Assembly: GCF_963675165.1 (NCBI RefSeq)
Contig: NC_087386.1
Span: forward strand, 5,715,566-5,779,565
Direction of reading: 5' to 3'
DNA from: Halichondria panicea
Taxonomy: Eukaryota > Porifera > Demospongiae > Suberitida > Halichondriidae
Length of the DNA: 64,000 nucleotides
Shown here: one piece after another, positions 24,740-38,000 of the stretch
Layout: every line of letters starts with the position of its first letter
Numbering within the stretch: position 1 is the stretch's first letter
The notes under the pieces: generated by a model
Database searches by the model: none
Told to the model about the DNA's origin: nothing
What the model saw: only the letters and a program-made list of their open reading frames with translations
Made by a program: the position numbers and the translations under genes

Positions 24740-25764
24740 CATAATGAAGAGGTGTCTGATTGTCTGTGTCCTCAATATTAACCCTTTCCCTGCTTTAATT
24801 AAAAGTGAATATTTGCATATTTTGTTTAAAAAATTTATAACTCATGAACCGTATATTAAAAACACTTGTAACAAAGTTCCACAGGTAGAACCGGACCTGT
24901 CGCATTCATGGACTCATCATCGTTGCCTAGCAACCAACCACCACCCCACAAATAACAATTGTTAACAAAAATTCATAATTATGTTCACAAACAATACTGT
25001 ATGATGTTACGAAGTGACTGAACACATGATATAAGTGTTCAGAATGTTCTCACGGTGACATGGCTCACTCAGGACTCAATCATGATCTGCAGAAACTTGT
25101 ATTTGAGGTTCTATTGGCAGATGCCCTTTTCCCGGGAAATATTTTCTTCACCTACACACAGGATTACAAGTTCAATGGTGGCTCATGATGTCCACTGTTG
25201 TACTAACTAGCCTAAATAAACCTATAGTGAAGCTATCAAGACTACAAATGCTACTCTATAGTGACTTACCAGGTTCAGGAAGATGGTCCACCTCAAGTGC
25301 GTCTTCCTCAGGATTCTCAGGCTCTTTCTTTTTAGTTTGACCTCTGAAAGGAAGCTTCCTACCTAGCTATGATCTCAGTCACTGTCCTCTCACTGTACAA
25401 GGCCATAAGCATCGATATTCTCACTCTCTAGCTTCCCTAGAACCTCCCTGAGGTTGTACTACAAAGATCTTGTAGCAATTATAAAACGGTCACTTTTCTT
25501 TCGATGATTCTGATCGAACCGTACCTTGAAGCAAAATATTAAAAATACCACGTGGAAGAGCAGCTCAATGCGCATGTGCTGGTACCTGCAGTGTGTGCAT
25601 AGCTCCAACACAGCGTGCACAATGATTTTTTTTTATTTATCAGTAGCCATGCCGACTATAGTCGGCTAAAGCGGGGAAAGGGTTAACATCTGCTCCCTCT
25701 TCACAAGTAGTTTCACCATGTTCAGGTTGCCACGGTCATAGGCCCAGTGAAGAAGACCCATCCC
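24740..25764 (-). pseudogene. ACBD6-like ankyrin exon, copy 2, split by a transposon
   Basis: Same exon as at 10747, with the intact GGGATGGGT start. It is interrupted at a TTAA by a 901-bp element (24782-25682) and has lost one C in the CTCCCCTCTTC stretch just right of the element. It cannot encode the repeat. Confidence 0.7.
24782..25682. mobile_element. piggyBac-like non-autonomous element, 901 bp, TTAA target
   Basis: Ends CCCTTTCCCTGC and GCGGGGAAAGGG (one mismatch as inverted repeats), flanked by TTAA at 24778-24781 and 25683-25686. The empty site, a single TTAA in the same exon, is present at about 10795, 42300 and 52433. Near the right end is a perfect 16-bp palindrome GCCGACTATAGTCGGC. 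No transposase is seen. TTAA targeting and a CCC start are hallmarks of piggyBac. Confidence 0.85.
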
Positions 25765-26819
25765 CTGTATCATGAAATGCATCTCTATATACAACAATCT
25801 AGCGTTAATTTGTTGTAAGTTGGACAATCCAAACTAGCATGGTTATAGTTCAAGGAAATTAGACAGCAATTTTCTTACTTCTAGACTACTGTCAGCTGAT
25901 TATAAGGTGTGCCTTATTTATGGTGTTGCACTGAACTATTTGTAAGCAAAGATTGGTCTAACGAGATACGAACATTGCGTATAATAATAGACTGTATATC
26001 TCCAGAGCTCTCACATGAGGTCCCAGTTTGGTGTGATCCGATTGGACTCTTCCAGCACTCTAGTGAGGTCATGTCGGAAGTAGGGCTCAAACACGACATC
26101 ATCCTCCAGAATCAGGATTTGATCCAGACCCTCCGTCATCATCTGGGGGGCAAGAGAGGTACAGTAAGACTTGTCTATACTGGTCACCCTTGGACAGACC
26201 AACAGTGGCTATTATAACAAGATGCTCAGTAGAGCATTCATCTCGTGCGTTGACATAACGGACACGCAATCAACTTTTTATCGTAATAACTTTAACATTA
26301 TGGGGATTCTACAAAGCAACGATTGGATCGATTAGAAAATAGTGTTTTTTGTCACAATTTGAAGACAAGTAGTTTATTATTTTTCAACCACTGTCTCATT
26401 ATCAGTTAAAGCAATTCATGAAAGTGTCTAGTTTGCTCAAACAGCTAATGTTTGTGTCCGCACACAGGAGACTTAGGAGCACATTAACCTGGCTGTACTA
26501 TTATAGAGGGTGACCACATTAGACAGGTTTCACACAGTTACAAGTGCCCACAATGCAACAGGTAGCAATACTTTCTGTACACATCAACAAGTGTCCACTA
26601 ACGCCCACTCACCTGCTGCCATATCGTGTGGTGACTAAGGAAACAGCCGACCTCTCCAAAGCTCATAGGTCGTTCTCTCCAAGGGTCCTTCCAGCCAGGT
26701 AGGTACTTGATGCCCATACTGTCCAGGTAGCTCTGATTCAACTGTCTGTAGTGGCCTGGGATAAAATAAACAAAAGAGGTTCTTTTAAACATGAGTTCCC
26801 CACCACATCGTTGTGTATC

Positions 26820-26961
26820 AATTAGTGTGTATTGTCTCCTCCCCCATCCCTCTGTATTGTACAGCCAGTTATGTCTCCCCTCACACACAGTGAACCTATA
26901 CTCTACACCATGCAGTACATCTCAAGACTACCCTCTCTCAATGGCAATTTGGGGTTGGACG
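26820..26961 (+). repeat. Inverted, unamplified copy of exon 6b in COLGALT copy 2
   Basis: Equivalent of 11929-12070: acceptor-like CACACACAG, then the QYISRLPSLNGNLGLDV segment on the plus strand. Its presence in both copies shows that the inversion predates the duplication. Confidence 0.65.
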
Positions 26962-27276
26962 TGATAAGCCACTATCTAAAACCTTACTCCATACGATGTA
27001 TGATTATTAATTTTCTCTCACCTTCCATCGACAGCATCAAAGAGGGTGTAGTTGAAGTTGAGCTCGTCCAGGCTTAAAATCATCCGGTTTCTTCTTTCTG
27101 GCCTCCGTACTAGCCCAATCATGAACACCTACCAAATATTGTTTGGAAATTATCAGTGAACTTTTATGATTTCCGTACACATACAACATAACTGTAATAG
27201 TAGAGACAGCTTACCGCGTCCAACCCCAAGTTGTTCTTGACAGGGGGTGGTCTGGAGATGTACTGACTGTACAGTA

Positions 27277-30200
27277 TAGGGGGGTGGTCCACTGTGAGGG
27301 GGGAGACAATACACACACTAATGCAGTATAGGGGGGTGGTCCACTGTGTGGGGGGAGACAATACGCACACTAATGCAGTATAGGGGGGTGGTCCACTGTG
27401 TGGGGAGAGACAACACGCACACTAATGCAGTATAGGGGGGTGGTCCACTGTGTGGGGGGAGACAACACACACACTAATGCAGTATAGGGGGGTGGTCCAC
27501 TGTGTGGGGGGAGACAACACACACACTAATGCAGTATAGGGGGGTGGTCCACTGTGTGGGGGGAGACAACACACACACTAATGCAGTATAGGGGGATGGT
27601 CCACTGTGTGGGGGGAGACAACACGCACACTAATGCAGTATAGGGGGGTGGTCCACTTTGTGTGGGGAGACAACACGCACACTAATGCAGTATAGGGAGT
27701 GGTCCACCGTGTGGGGGGAGACAACACACACACTAATGCAGTATAGGGGGATGGTCCACTGTGTGGGGGGAGACAACACACGCACACTAATGCAGTATAG
27801 GGGGGTGGTCCACTGTGTGGGGGGAGACAACACGCACACTAATGCAGTATAGGGGGGTGGTCCACTGTGTGGGGGGAGACAACACACACACTAATGCAGT
27901 ATAGGGGGGTGGTCCACTGTGTGGGGGGAGACAACACGCACACTAATGCAGTATAGGGGGGTGGTCCAGTGTGTGGGGGGAGACAACACGCACACTAATG
28001 CAGTATAGGGGGGTGGTCCACTGTGTGGGGGGAGACAACACGCACACTAATGCAGTATAGGGGGGAGGTCCACTGTGTGGGGTGGAGACAACACACACAC
28101 TAATGCAGTATAGGGGGGAGGTCCACTGTGTGGGGGGAGACAACACACACTAATGCAGTATAGGGGGGTGGTCCACCGTGTGGGGGGAGACAACACACAC
28201 TAATGCAGTATAGGGGGTGGTCCACTGTGTGGGGGGAGACAACACGCACACTAATGCAGTATAGGGGGGTGGTCCACTGTGTGGGGGGAGACAACACGCA
28301 CACTAATGCAGTATAGGGGGAAGGTCCACTGTGTGGGGGGAGACAACCCACACACTAATGCAGTATAGGGGGGTGGTCCACTGTGTGGGGGGAGACAATA
28401 CGCACACTAATGCAGTATAGGGGGATGGTCCACTGTGTGGGGGGAGACAATACGCACACTAATGCAGTATAGGGGGGTGGTCCACTGTGTGGGGGGAGAC
28501 AACATGCACACTAATGCAGTATAGGGGGGTGGTCCACTGTGTGGGGGGAGACAACATGCACACTAATGCAGTATAGGGGGGTGGTCCACTGTGTGGGGGG
28601 AGACAACACGCACACTAATGCAGTATAGGGGGGTGGTCCACTGTGTGGGGGGAGACAACACGCACACTAATGCAGTATAGGGGGGTGGTCCACTGTGTGG
28701 GGGGAGACAACACGCACACTAATGCAGTATAGGGGGGTGGTCCACCGTGTGGGGAGAGACAACACGCACACTAATGCAGTATAGGGGGGTGGTCCACTGT
28801 GTGGGGGGAGACAACACACACACTAATGCAGTATAGGGGGGTGGTCCACTGTGTGGGGGGAGACAACACGCACACTAATGCAGTATAGGGGGGTGGTCCA
28901 CTGTGTGGGGGGAGACAACACGCACACTAGTGCAGTATAGGGGGGGTGGTCCACTGTGTGGGGGGAGACAATACACACACACTAATGCAGTATAGGGGGG
29001 AGGTCCACCGTGTGGGGGGAGACAATACACACACTAATGCAGTATAGGGGGGTGGTCCACTGTGTGGGGGGAGACAACACACACACTAATGCAGTACAGG
29101 GGGGTGGTCCACTGTGTGGGGGGAGACAATACACACACTAGTGCAGTATAGGGGGGTGGTCCACTGTGTGGTGGAGACAACACACACACTAATGCAGTAT
29201 AGGGGGGTGGTCGACAACACGCACACTAATGCAGTATAGGGGGGTGGTCCACTGTGTGGGGTGGAGACAACACACACACTAATGCAGTATAGGGGGGTGG
29301 TCCACTGTGTGGGGGGAGACAACACACACATTAATGCAGTATAGGGGGGTGGTCCACCGTGTGGGGGGGAGACAACACGCACACTAATGCAGTATAGGGG
29401 GTGGTCCACCGTGTGGGGGGAGTCAACACGCACACTAGTGCAGTATAGGGGGTGGTCCACCGTGTGGGGGGAGACAACACGCACACTAGTGCAGTATAGG
29501 GGGGTGGTCCACCGTGTGGGGGGAGTCAACACGCACACTAGTGCAGTATAGGGGGTGGTCCACCGTGTGGGGGGAGACAACACACACTAATGCAGTATAG
29601 GGGGGTGGTCCACCGTGTGGGGGGAGTCAACACGCACACTAGTGCAGTATAGGGGGTGGTCCACCGTGTGGGGGGAGACAACACGCACACTAGTGCAGTA
29701 TAGGGGGTGGTCCACTGTGTGGGGGGAGACAACACGCACACTAGTGCAGTATAGGGGGTGGTCCACCGTGTGGGGGAGACAACACGCACAGTAGTGCAGT
29801 ATAGGGGGTGGTCCACCGTGTGGGGGAGACAACACGCACACTAGTGCAGTATAGGGGGATGGTCCACCGTGTGGTAGGAGACAACACGCACACTAGTGCA
29901 GTATAGGGGGGTGGTCCACCGTGTGGGGGGAGACAACACGCACACTAGTGCAGTATAGGGGGGTGGTCCACCGTGTGGGGGGAGACAACACGCACACTAA
30001 TGCAGTATACGGGGGTGGTCCACCGTGTGGGGGGAGACAACACGCACACTAATGCAGTATACGGGGGTGGTCCACCGTGGGGGGGAGACAACACGCACAC
30101 TAATGCAGTATAGGGGGGTGGTCCACCGTGGGGGGGGAGACAACACGCACACTAATGCAGTATAGGGGGGTGGTCCACCGTGTGGGGGGAGACAACACGC

Positions 30201-32224
30201 ACACTAATGCAGTATAGGGGGTGGTCCACCGTGTGGGGGGAGACAACACGCACACTAATGCAGTATAGGGGGGTGGTCCACCGTGTGGGGGGAGACAACA
30301 CGCACACTAATGCAGTATAGGGGGGTGGTCCACCGTGTGGGGGGAGACAACACGCACACTAATGCAGTATAGGGGGGTGGTCCACCGTGTGGGGGGAGAC
30401 AACACGCACACTAATGCAGTATAGGGGGGTGGTCCACCGTGTGGGGGGAGACAACACGCACACTAATGCAGTATAGGGGGGTGGTCCACCGTGTGGGGGG
30501 AAGACAACACGCACACTAATGCAGAATAGGGGGGTGGTCCACCGTGTGGGGGGAAGACAACACGCACACTAATGCAGTATAGGGGGGTGGTCCACCGTGT
30601 GGGGGGAGACAACACGCACACTAATGCAGTATAGGGGGGTGGTCCACCGTGTGGGGGGAGACAACACGCACACTAATGCAGTATAGGGGGGTGGTCCACC
30701 GTGTGGGGGGAGACAACACGCACACTAGGTCCACTGTGTGGGGGGAGACAACACGCACACTAGTGCAGTATAGGGGGGTGGTCCACTGTGTGGGGGGAGA
30801 CAACACGCACACTAATGCAGTATAGGGGGGTGGTCCACTGTGTGGGGGGAGACAACACACACACTATTGCAGTATAGGGGGGTGGTCTACTGTGTGGGGG
30901 GAGACAATACGCACACTAATGCAGTACAGGGGGGTGGTCCACTGTGTGGGGGGAGACAATACGCACACTAATGCAGTACAGGGGGGTGGTCCACTGTGTG
31001 GGGGGAGACAACACGCACACTAATGCAGTACAGGGGGGTGGTCCACTGTGTGGGGGGAGACAACACGCACACTAATGCAGTACAGGGGGGTGGTCCACTG
31101 TGTGGGGGGAGACAACACGCACACTAGTGCAGTATAGGGGGGTGGTCCACTGTGTGGGGAGAGACAACACGCACACTAGTGCAGTATAGGGGGGTGGTCC
31201 ACTGTGTGGGGGGAGACAACACGCACACTAGTGCAGTATAGGGGGGTGGTCCACTGTGTGGGGGGAGACAACACGCACACTAATGCAGTATAGGGGGGTG
31301 GTCCACTGTGTGGGGGGAGACAACACACACACTATTGCAGTATAGGGGGGTGGTCTACTGTGTGGGGGGAGACAATACGCACACTAATGCAGTACAGGGG
31401 GGTGGTCCACTGTGTGGGGGGAGACAATACGCACACTAATGCAGTACAGGGGGGTGGTCCACTGTGTGGGGGGAGACAACACGCACACTAATGCAGTACA
31501 GGGGGGTGGTCCACTGTGTGGGGGGAGACAACACGCACACTAATGCAGTACAGGGGGGTGGTCCACTGTGTGGGGGGAGACAACACGCACACTAGTGCAG
31601 TATAGGGGGGTGGTCCACTGTGTGGGGAGAGACAACACGCACACTAGTGCAGTATAGGGGGGTGGTCCACTGTGTGGGGGGAGACAACACGCACACTAGT
31701 GCAGTATAGGGGGGTGGTCCACTGTGTGGGGGGAGACAACACGCACACTAGTGCAGTATAGGGGGAGTGGTCCACTGTGTGGGGGGAGACAACACGCACA
31801 CTAGTGCAGTATAGGGGGGGTGGTCCACTGTGTGGGGGGAGACAATACACACACACTAATGCAGTATAGGGGGGAGGTCCACCGTGTGGGGGGAGACAAT
31901 ACACACACTAATGCAGTATAGGGGGGTGGTCCACTGTGTGGGGGGAGACAATACACACACTAGTGCAGTATAGGGGGGTGGTCCTCTGTGTGGGGGGAGA
32001 CAACACGCACACTAATGCAGTATAGGGGGGTGGTCCACTGTGTGGGGGGAGACAACACACACACTAATGCAGTATAGGGGGGTGGTCCACTGTGTGGGGG
32101 GAGACAACACACACACTAATGCAGTACAGGGAGGTGGTCCACTGTGTGAGGGGAGACAACACACACACTAATGCAGTATAGGGGGGTGGTCCACTGTGTG
32201 GGGGGAGACAATACACACACTAAT
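27277..32224. repeat. Minisatellite array 2, ~52-bp unit, about 95 copies
   Basis: Same unit as array 1, but many units carry CACGCACAC and CCACCGTG, so this array has its own variant spectrum. A block containing CTATTGCAG and GGTCTACTGTG occurs twice, at about 30865 and 31333, giving a 468-bp (nine-unit) higher-order period. One unit is internally shortened at about 30724. It lies in the E6-E6b intron of COLGALT copy 2 and ends at ATACACAGTCAAGG. Confidence 0.95.
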
Positions 32225-33120
32225 GGATACACAGTCAAGGATGTTGTGGGAACACTATTAAAAGAGCACCTCTTTATATGACCTGCACTAATTATACCCG
32301 CCCACACACATTGTTCACAGCAACAATGGAGCTACATCAGCACACACTGAGATGGCTACTGGCTATACTAACAAAGAGCAGATGACACCGCAGCCTTAAG
32401 GGGGAGAGGCTTACCAAGGTTTTCGTGGTCCAGGCTCTCATAGTCCAGGCTCTCATAGTCCTCTGAACCCAAACACCTCGGTGTTCAGAATGTGCATAGG
32501 CAGATCTACAGTGGAGGGAAGGGGACAATTCAAACTAGTTATGGTTTGGGTAATTTGATAAGCTTGAAGAGTCTGTCCAATACAGTACCTGCCATTTTTG
32601 CCGAGTATGCCAAGTGTGTGACCTCATCCATGGGTCCAGTGAACCCGTCCAGTGCCGGCCAGTGTTGGAGCCTCTCTGACCCCGCCCACCTCAGGTCAAC
32701 GAGGAGGGCGGAGTGAACCACAGGGACTGGGATACAGCCCACCTGCGTCCCTTGGAGGATAGGGATATAGTCAGGGGTACGTTTGTAGTAGCCCTGAGGG
32801 GAAACAGTCAAAAGATGAAAACGCATTATTTTTTCAAGTTGTCAGACACAGGTCACACTTGATTGACACTTGACATTGGGAATGACTTAATTTGTACACA
32901 GTGCATTGGCACAGTACAGCTTGTGGGCATGTTCATGATAGAGAGGCAGACTTTACACAAAAGTACAGTGCGACAGTATGGTATAATCCATGAAATGGAG
33001 TACCCTCCACTCCACTAGATCTAGACCTCCTTAGCTCAACTCACCCGGCTGTCTATTCCACACCAGAAGTTGGAGTAAGCAGCATCCTTGCCCGACTTTA
33101 GCATCGGAGCCACTATTGCC

Positions 33121-33163
33121 CTGTGTGTGGTGTGTGTGTGATGTGTGTGTGGGTGTGGGGGGG
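33121..33163. repeat. TG-rich microsatellite in the COLGALT E4-E3 intron
   Basis: Impure TG/GTG tract ending in a G run, immediately on the acceptor side of exon 4 on the minus strand. The counterpart in copy 3 is 58006-58054. Confidence 0.7.
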
Positions 33164-34636
33164 ACCATACAATGTTGACTATGTAATCAATGTGAGAGTG
33201 TTGATGAATGGTAATAGCGACTAAATGCTGTGTGTCTATATGTTAAGACAATAAGAGTATTTTTTGAGACAATGGCTTTAGCCTACACGCTGTATTTATC
33301 GCTATAGTAACACACAGGAAAAGGTCAGCTGACTCTCAGAGTACGTTGTCTGACTCTCACTCTATTACAGACAAATCAAATAGTTCAACAATGGAGAAAA
33401 AATAAACAGTAATCCAATGTCAGCCATAACTAAGGACCAGGCACTCACAGACAGAGGAAACTCTTAATGCTTTACACTGTACATATCTGAGCAGAGCTAC
33501 AGTGTGGTCACCCTCTAATAATACAGACAGGTTAAAAAGCCCCAAAGTCTCCATAGCATGTGTTTCAATCAACCTGTGTTACTGCCCAAGGGGGATCCCC
33601 TCCCTATGGACTGTACATGCACTGACTTACCTTTGCTGATCCATCAGAATCCGTAGTGTCCTGTTGTTCACCAGAAAGTTGTCACAGTCTAGCCGCTGGA
33701 TAAACAACAATTGTATAGTTAATCTGAGCTAGATACTGTGGATACCAAAATTGCAATAACTAAAACTGTATCTACTACTGTCTTGGGCAGACTAACAGTG
33801 GTTGAAATAAAGAGGTGGCCTGCTAACACAGGTCCAAACACATGCTATGGAGACTTTGGGCCTCATTAACCTGGCTGTATTATAGAGGGTGACCTGCTTA
33901 CAGGGTGACCACTATAGACAGGTTTCACTGTATCATAATGGTACGTCTAGAGATAGCCTAGCTAGGTCGTTACAATAGATGGGCCGGGAACGAGGCTAGA
34001 GATGACCACACAGATAACTCACAAAGAGGTAGTCTGCCCCTGAACGCCTAGCCGCCTCCAGACCTTCCTGTCTCAACTGGGCAACATGGACAAACCTCTC
34101 GTCATGCTCCTCGAAGGGGTCAAGGTTCGGATACAGCCACTCGTCTGATGACTTCAAGTCCACCGATTTGTACACGAGCTTAACGTTTTCTGCCCACTCA
34201 GCAAGTATTGCCGTGGTGTTGTCACTGTTATGGTCTGTTCTGATCCTACAGTGTAGTTAATGATATTCATAGGTGGGTGGGGCTGGTACAAACACAATAG
34301 GGTTTTGTTGAAACAGAAATAGAAATTCTGCACACTATTACATACAATGCATCTGATATAGAGTAACAACCTCTAATTATGATGCATAGTGGCAGGTGCA
34401 ACTTACCACAATGAAATCCTGTCTTTAGGATAGTCCAAGTTCTCCAGATAACCGAAAAAGTTGGGTAGCATGTGAGCTGAATTTCTAGCCAGAATAGCAA
34501 GGAAGACACTCGGCAGAACTTCAGCTGCTTCTAACGAGGAGTCTCCATTGTCCAACGTGTATACAGACGGTATGGCAGTCACTAGGAGAGCTATGCACAC
34601 GGCAAGTGCAATCCAGTGTATCGAGAGACTATTCAT

Positions 34637-35000
34637 AGATGATCCGTGGAGCTGGGAATTTGATGGAGTTTATCTTAACATCTGACTGGTGATTATTTCA
34701 CTGCTTCTCGAGCCTTACTCTGTGTGACAGCCTCGCTTCTTTGATGGAGAACTGTGCTTCTTTATCTTGACAAGAGGAGGATGTCCCTAGGCCCTATTGT
34801 TAATGTTATCATGTTATTGCTTAATTAAATAGTCAGCATGCTCGTTTAACTATTATATTGAGTTTGTTTCATTAATGATCTTTTCCATTCTCTGCTAGAT
34901 CTATCTGAGCATGCGCAGTAAGCATGTGTTTTGCCCCTTATTATGTAAACCCCAGAGTAAACAGTAAGAATGTGCCCTGCCCTTTATGTAAACTGTGTAA
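34637..35000. promoter_or_regulatory. Divergent promoter region, COLGALT copy 2 / KA3
   Basis: 364 bp separate the minus-strand ATG of COLGALT E1 from the KA3 ATG. GCATGCGCAG lies at 34909-34918, 83 bp before KA3. No TATA box was recognised at a convincing distance. Shared in part with the KA2 and KA5 upstream regions. Confidence 0.5.
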
Positions 35001-38000
35001 ATGGCTACAAGAAGTGACCTTGATGCTCTGGTGGTCCAAGTGGAAGGATTGAATCTAGAGGAGAACAAAGCTGGCTCAGGGGCTTATGGCTGTGTCTTTA
35101 GAGTGACGGTGAATGGAAGACACTGCATTGCTAAGAAGCTTCACTCCATATTGCTCCAAGAGCGATCCCTTGGACAGAGGGAGAGCATTGTGACAAAGTT
35201 CAGAAATGAATGTCATATTCTGAGTGTTTTACATCACCCCAACATAGTTGGTTTCGTTGGAGTCCATTACGGCCGCGATAAGAACGACATCAGTCTAATA
35301 ATGGAGAGGCTTCATTCCGACTTGGCTGATTTCGTTGAAACCCATCGAGACACGAATATCGCCACTAGAATCCATATCCTGTATGATGTATCCAAGGGAC
35401 TGCACTATCTCCACTCTCTGACCCCTCCCCTCATCCATCGTGACCTCACTGCTCCCAACATCCTGCTCACTGAGGACCTCACTGCCAAGATCGGAGACCT
35501 GGGTGTCTCCAGGTATGTTGTTGTTTTTGCAACAAAGGAAAATGTTTGTTTTAATGAGTTAGAAACAAAAATGAGTAATATGGGAAAACAAAGGCAAAAA
35601 TGTAAAACCTAATGTTCATTTACAGGTATGTTGATCTGGAGAGATTGACTCATGTTCTGACAAACGTCCCAGGAAATCCAACCTACATGCCTCCCGAGTG
35701 TCATGTGGAGCCACCCACTTACACTACCAAGCTGGACATCTTCTCATTCGGTCATCTCATCATTCACACTGTTATCGGTGATTTCCCTAAAGTCAAGATT
35801 GTACCTCATAGTATTCGCAACTATTTCAAGTCCATCGGAGGAAAGGAGGAGCTCATGCGTCGAAGCACTGCTGTCCATGGTGACAAAATGGGGCAGAAAC
35901 ACGCTCTTTATCCTCTTGTTGTTAGCTGCCTCCATGACCGACCTCAACAGAGACCATCAGTTGACGAAGTGATTGTCTCACTCAGAAAGCTGTGTCTACA
36001 GCAGCCCAGGATGGTACGTGAGTGAGTGGGTGGAGGTATCAAATGTGCATTGTCAGCTTATATAGTGTTAGTGTCGACTGTATGCTGGTACTTCTGTGTG
36101 GGTGGCTATAGAATCTTGAACAGTATATAACATGTACATACAATTTGTGTCATTCCATCTTTTGGGTGTGTTTACTGAGAGTGTATTTTCTCCCAGGAAT
36201 TTTTGGAGGCTTGTAAGACTGGTGATGTGGGTGTGGTTCTGGAGCTACTGGAGTGTGGGGCTGATCCCAACCAGGCAGACAAGGTGAGGGAATACTGTCT
36301 ACAGTGCCAATATGTCCGTTGGTTGATGATATTGTCTCTACAGAATGGTTGGACTGCTCTTTACTGGGCCAGTAGGAATGGACATGATGAGATAGTGAGG
36401 GTCCTCTTAGCAGCCAAGGTTACAGTCAACACTCAGACCAATGTTGGTTTTGTTGTACAAATACATTTCCCACAACATGCTGTTTACATTGTTTTCCTCC
36501 TATGTACAGTCGGGAGCGACTCCTCTTTGGGCAGCCAGTTTCTATGGTCACCAGAAATGTATGGAGCTCCTAATCGATGCTGGGGCCTATGTTGATGTAC
36601 CCAAAGAGGTGAGTGTAAGTAGCTATATACACATAGCCTCGATTCCAGGCCAATTAAAGTATGGCCTGGTACTTATTGCATGGTGATAGTGAGCATGTGA
36701 TAGTTTATTCTCCAGAATCTGGGGGATCCCCTCTTTTCTTTCTTTCTATCTATGTACATCAGCTTAGCTCTCTATTGCGTTGTTCCAGAAGGCTTTCACA
36801 CTAGTCTGATGCCAAAATAGGTTCTCATCCACCTCTATGACGGCTGTATGGTCAGGATATCTTAGCTTGGATCTGTACAGGCTATGGGAAGTGTATGGTG
36901 CCTCTTGACTGCTTCTTGCGAAGACAACCTGGCTATAGGACCATCGTAGATGTAGATGAGAGCCTCCAAACTAGTGTTCAAGCCTTCTAAGCAATAGATA
37001 CAGCTTCACGGAACTCAGTATGGAGATAAAATATTACGGATCTTAGTAAAGGGACTAAATTATGGGTACTAAGGTTTTACATTCGTAGTACGATTACCCA
37101 TATTCTGAAGGTACCAGGCTGTATTTTAATGCGACCTGGAATCGAGGCTACTATACACACATCTCAGAGGCCACTAGCCACAGAGCCTCCCCATGTTCTG
37201 TTGACCTGGTCCATTATTAGACACCAGAGCTAGTCATGTTTGTGTGGATAGCACTGGTAGTTGGTGTACCGAGGTACGACACGCATCTCGTGATCTCTCT
37301 TTTAATTGCATTCCAATGTAATGCACAATAACTTTGACGAAGGTTCAAGGGTAGTATAGTTTAGACCTAGAGGTAACTGTTTCCGTTACTGAACCCGTAA
37401 ACGTCATCACAATGGAATATTCAATTAAAAAACAATGTCGTACCTCCTCTGCCCTGACATCAGAGGAGGTACAACTAGTGTGCCTCGATTAGGCTAATTG
37501 CCTCTGCAATACCGTTGAGCGTGGATGTAACCACGCCTCGATTATCTGCCCACGCTCAACGGTATTGCAGAGGCAATTAGCCTAATCGAGGCACGCGTGT
37601 CGTACCTCCTCTACCCTGATATTAGTGTAGATAGTCATGTGATATTGTATGAGTGATATTGTGTAATGAGTGGATCTGTACTATCTTGACTCTGTACAGG
37701 ATGGAGCCACTGCGTTGTGGGTAGCTGCTCAGAATGGTCATGTGAGGGCAGTGGAATTGTTGATTGCTGCCAAAGCTAGAGTTGACATTCAAAATAAGGT
37801 GAGATTTACTAGAGTAGTGGATTGAGTAGTGGATTAGCTGGTCCAGTTGCGGGTTAGTGTAAAAGCTGGAATGCGGAATAGAACGAAAGATGGAATGACT
37901 AAAAAGAGAGCTGCTGATGGTGTTCTTAGTCTTAAATACTTGTGCTACAGAAGCCTTTTATAGACACAAAGCTAATTTTAGAAGACTATTACTATAGGAG

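Larger units (their letters stand above)
26015..34636 (-). pseudogene. COLGALT copy 2, most complete, interrupted by array 2
   Basis: Exons: E1 34407-34636, E2 34023-34245, E3 33631-33695, E4 33045-33120, E5 32589-32793, E6 about 32424-32514, E6b 27215-27291, E7 27022-27128, E8 26613-26745, E9 26015-26142. E1 starts MNSLSIHWIALAVCIALL, a signal peptide for the secretory pathway. E2-E3 carry GADYLF joined to RLDCDNFL (DxD-type metal motif). E4 APMLKSGKDAAYSNFWCG, E5 GYYKRTPDYIPI, E8 GCFLSHH and E9 ILEDDVVFE follow the two GT25 domains in order, with splice phases that agree from E1 to E5. E6 is 91 nt instead of 117, with a deletion and a short tandem duplication that shift the frame to a stop. 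No exon follows E9. Divergent from KA3. Confidence 0.8.
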
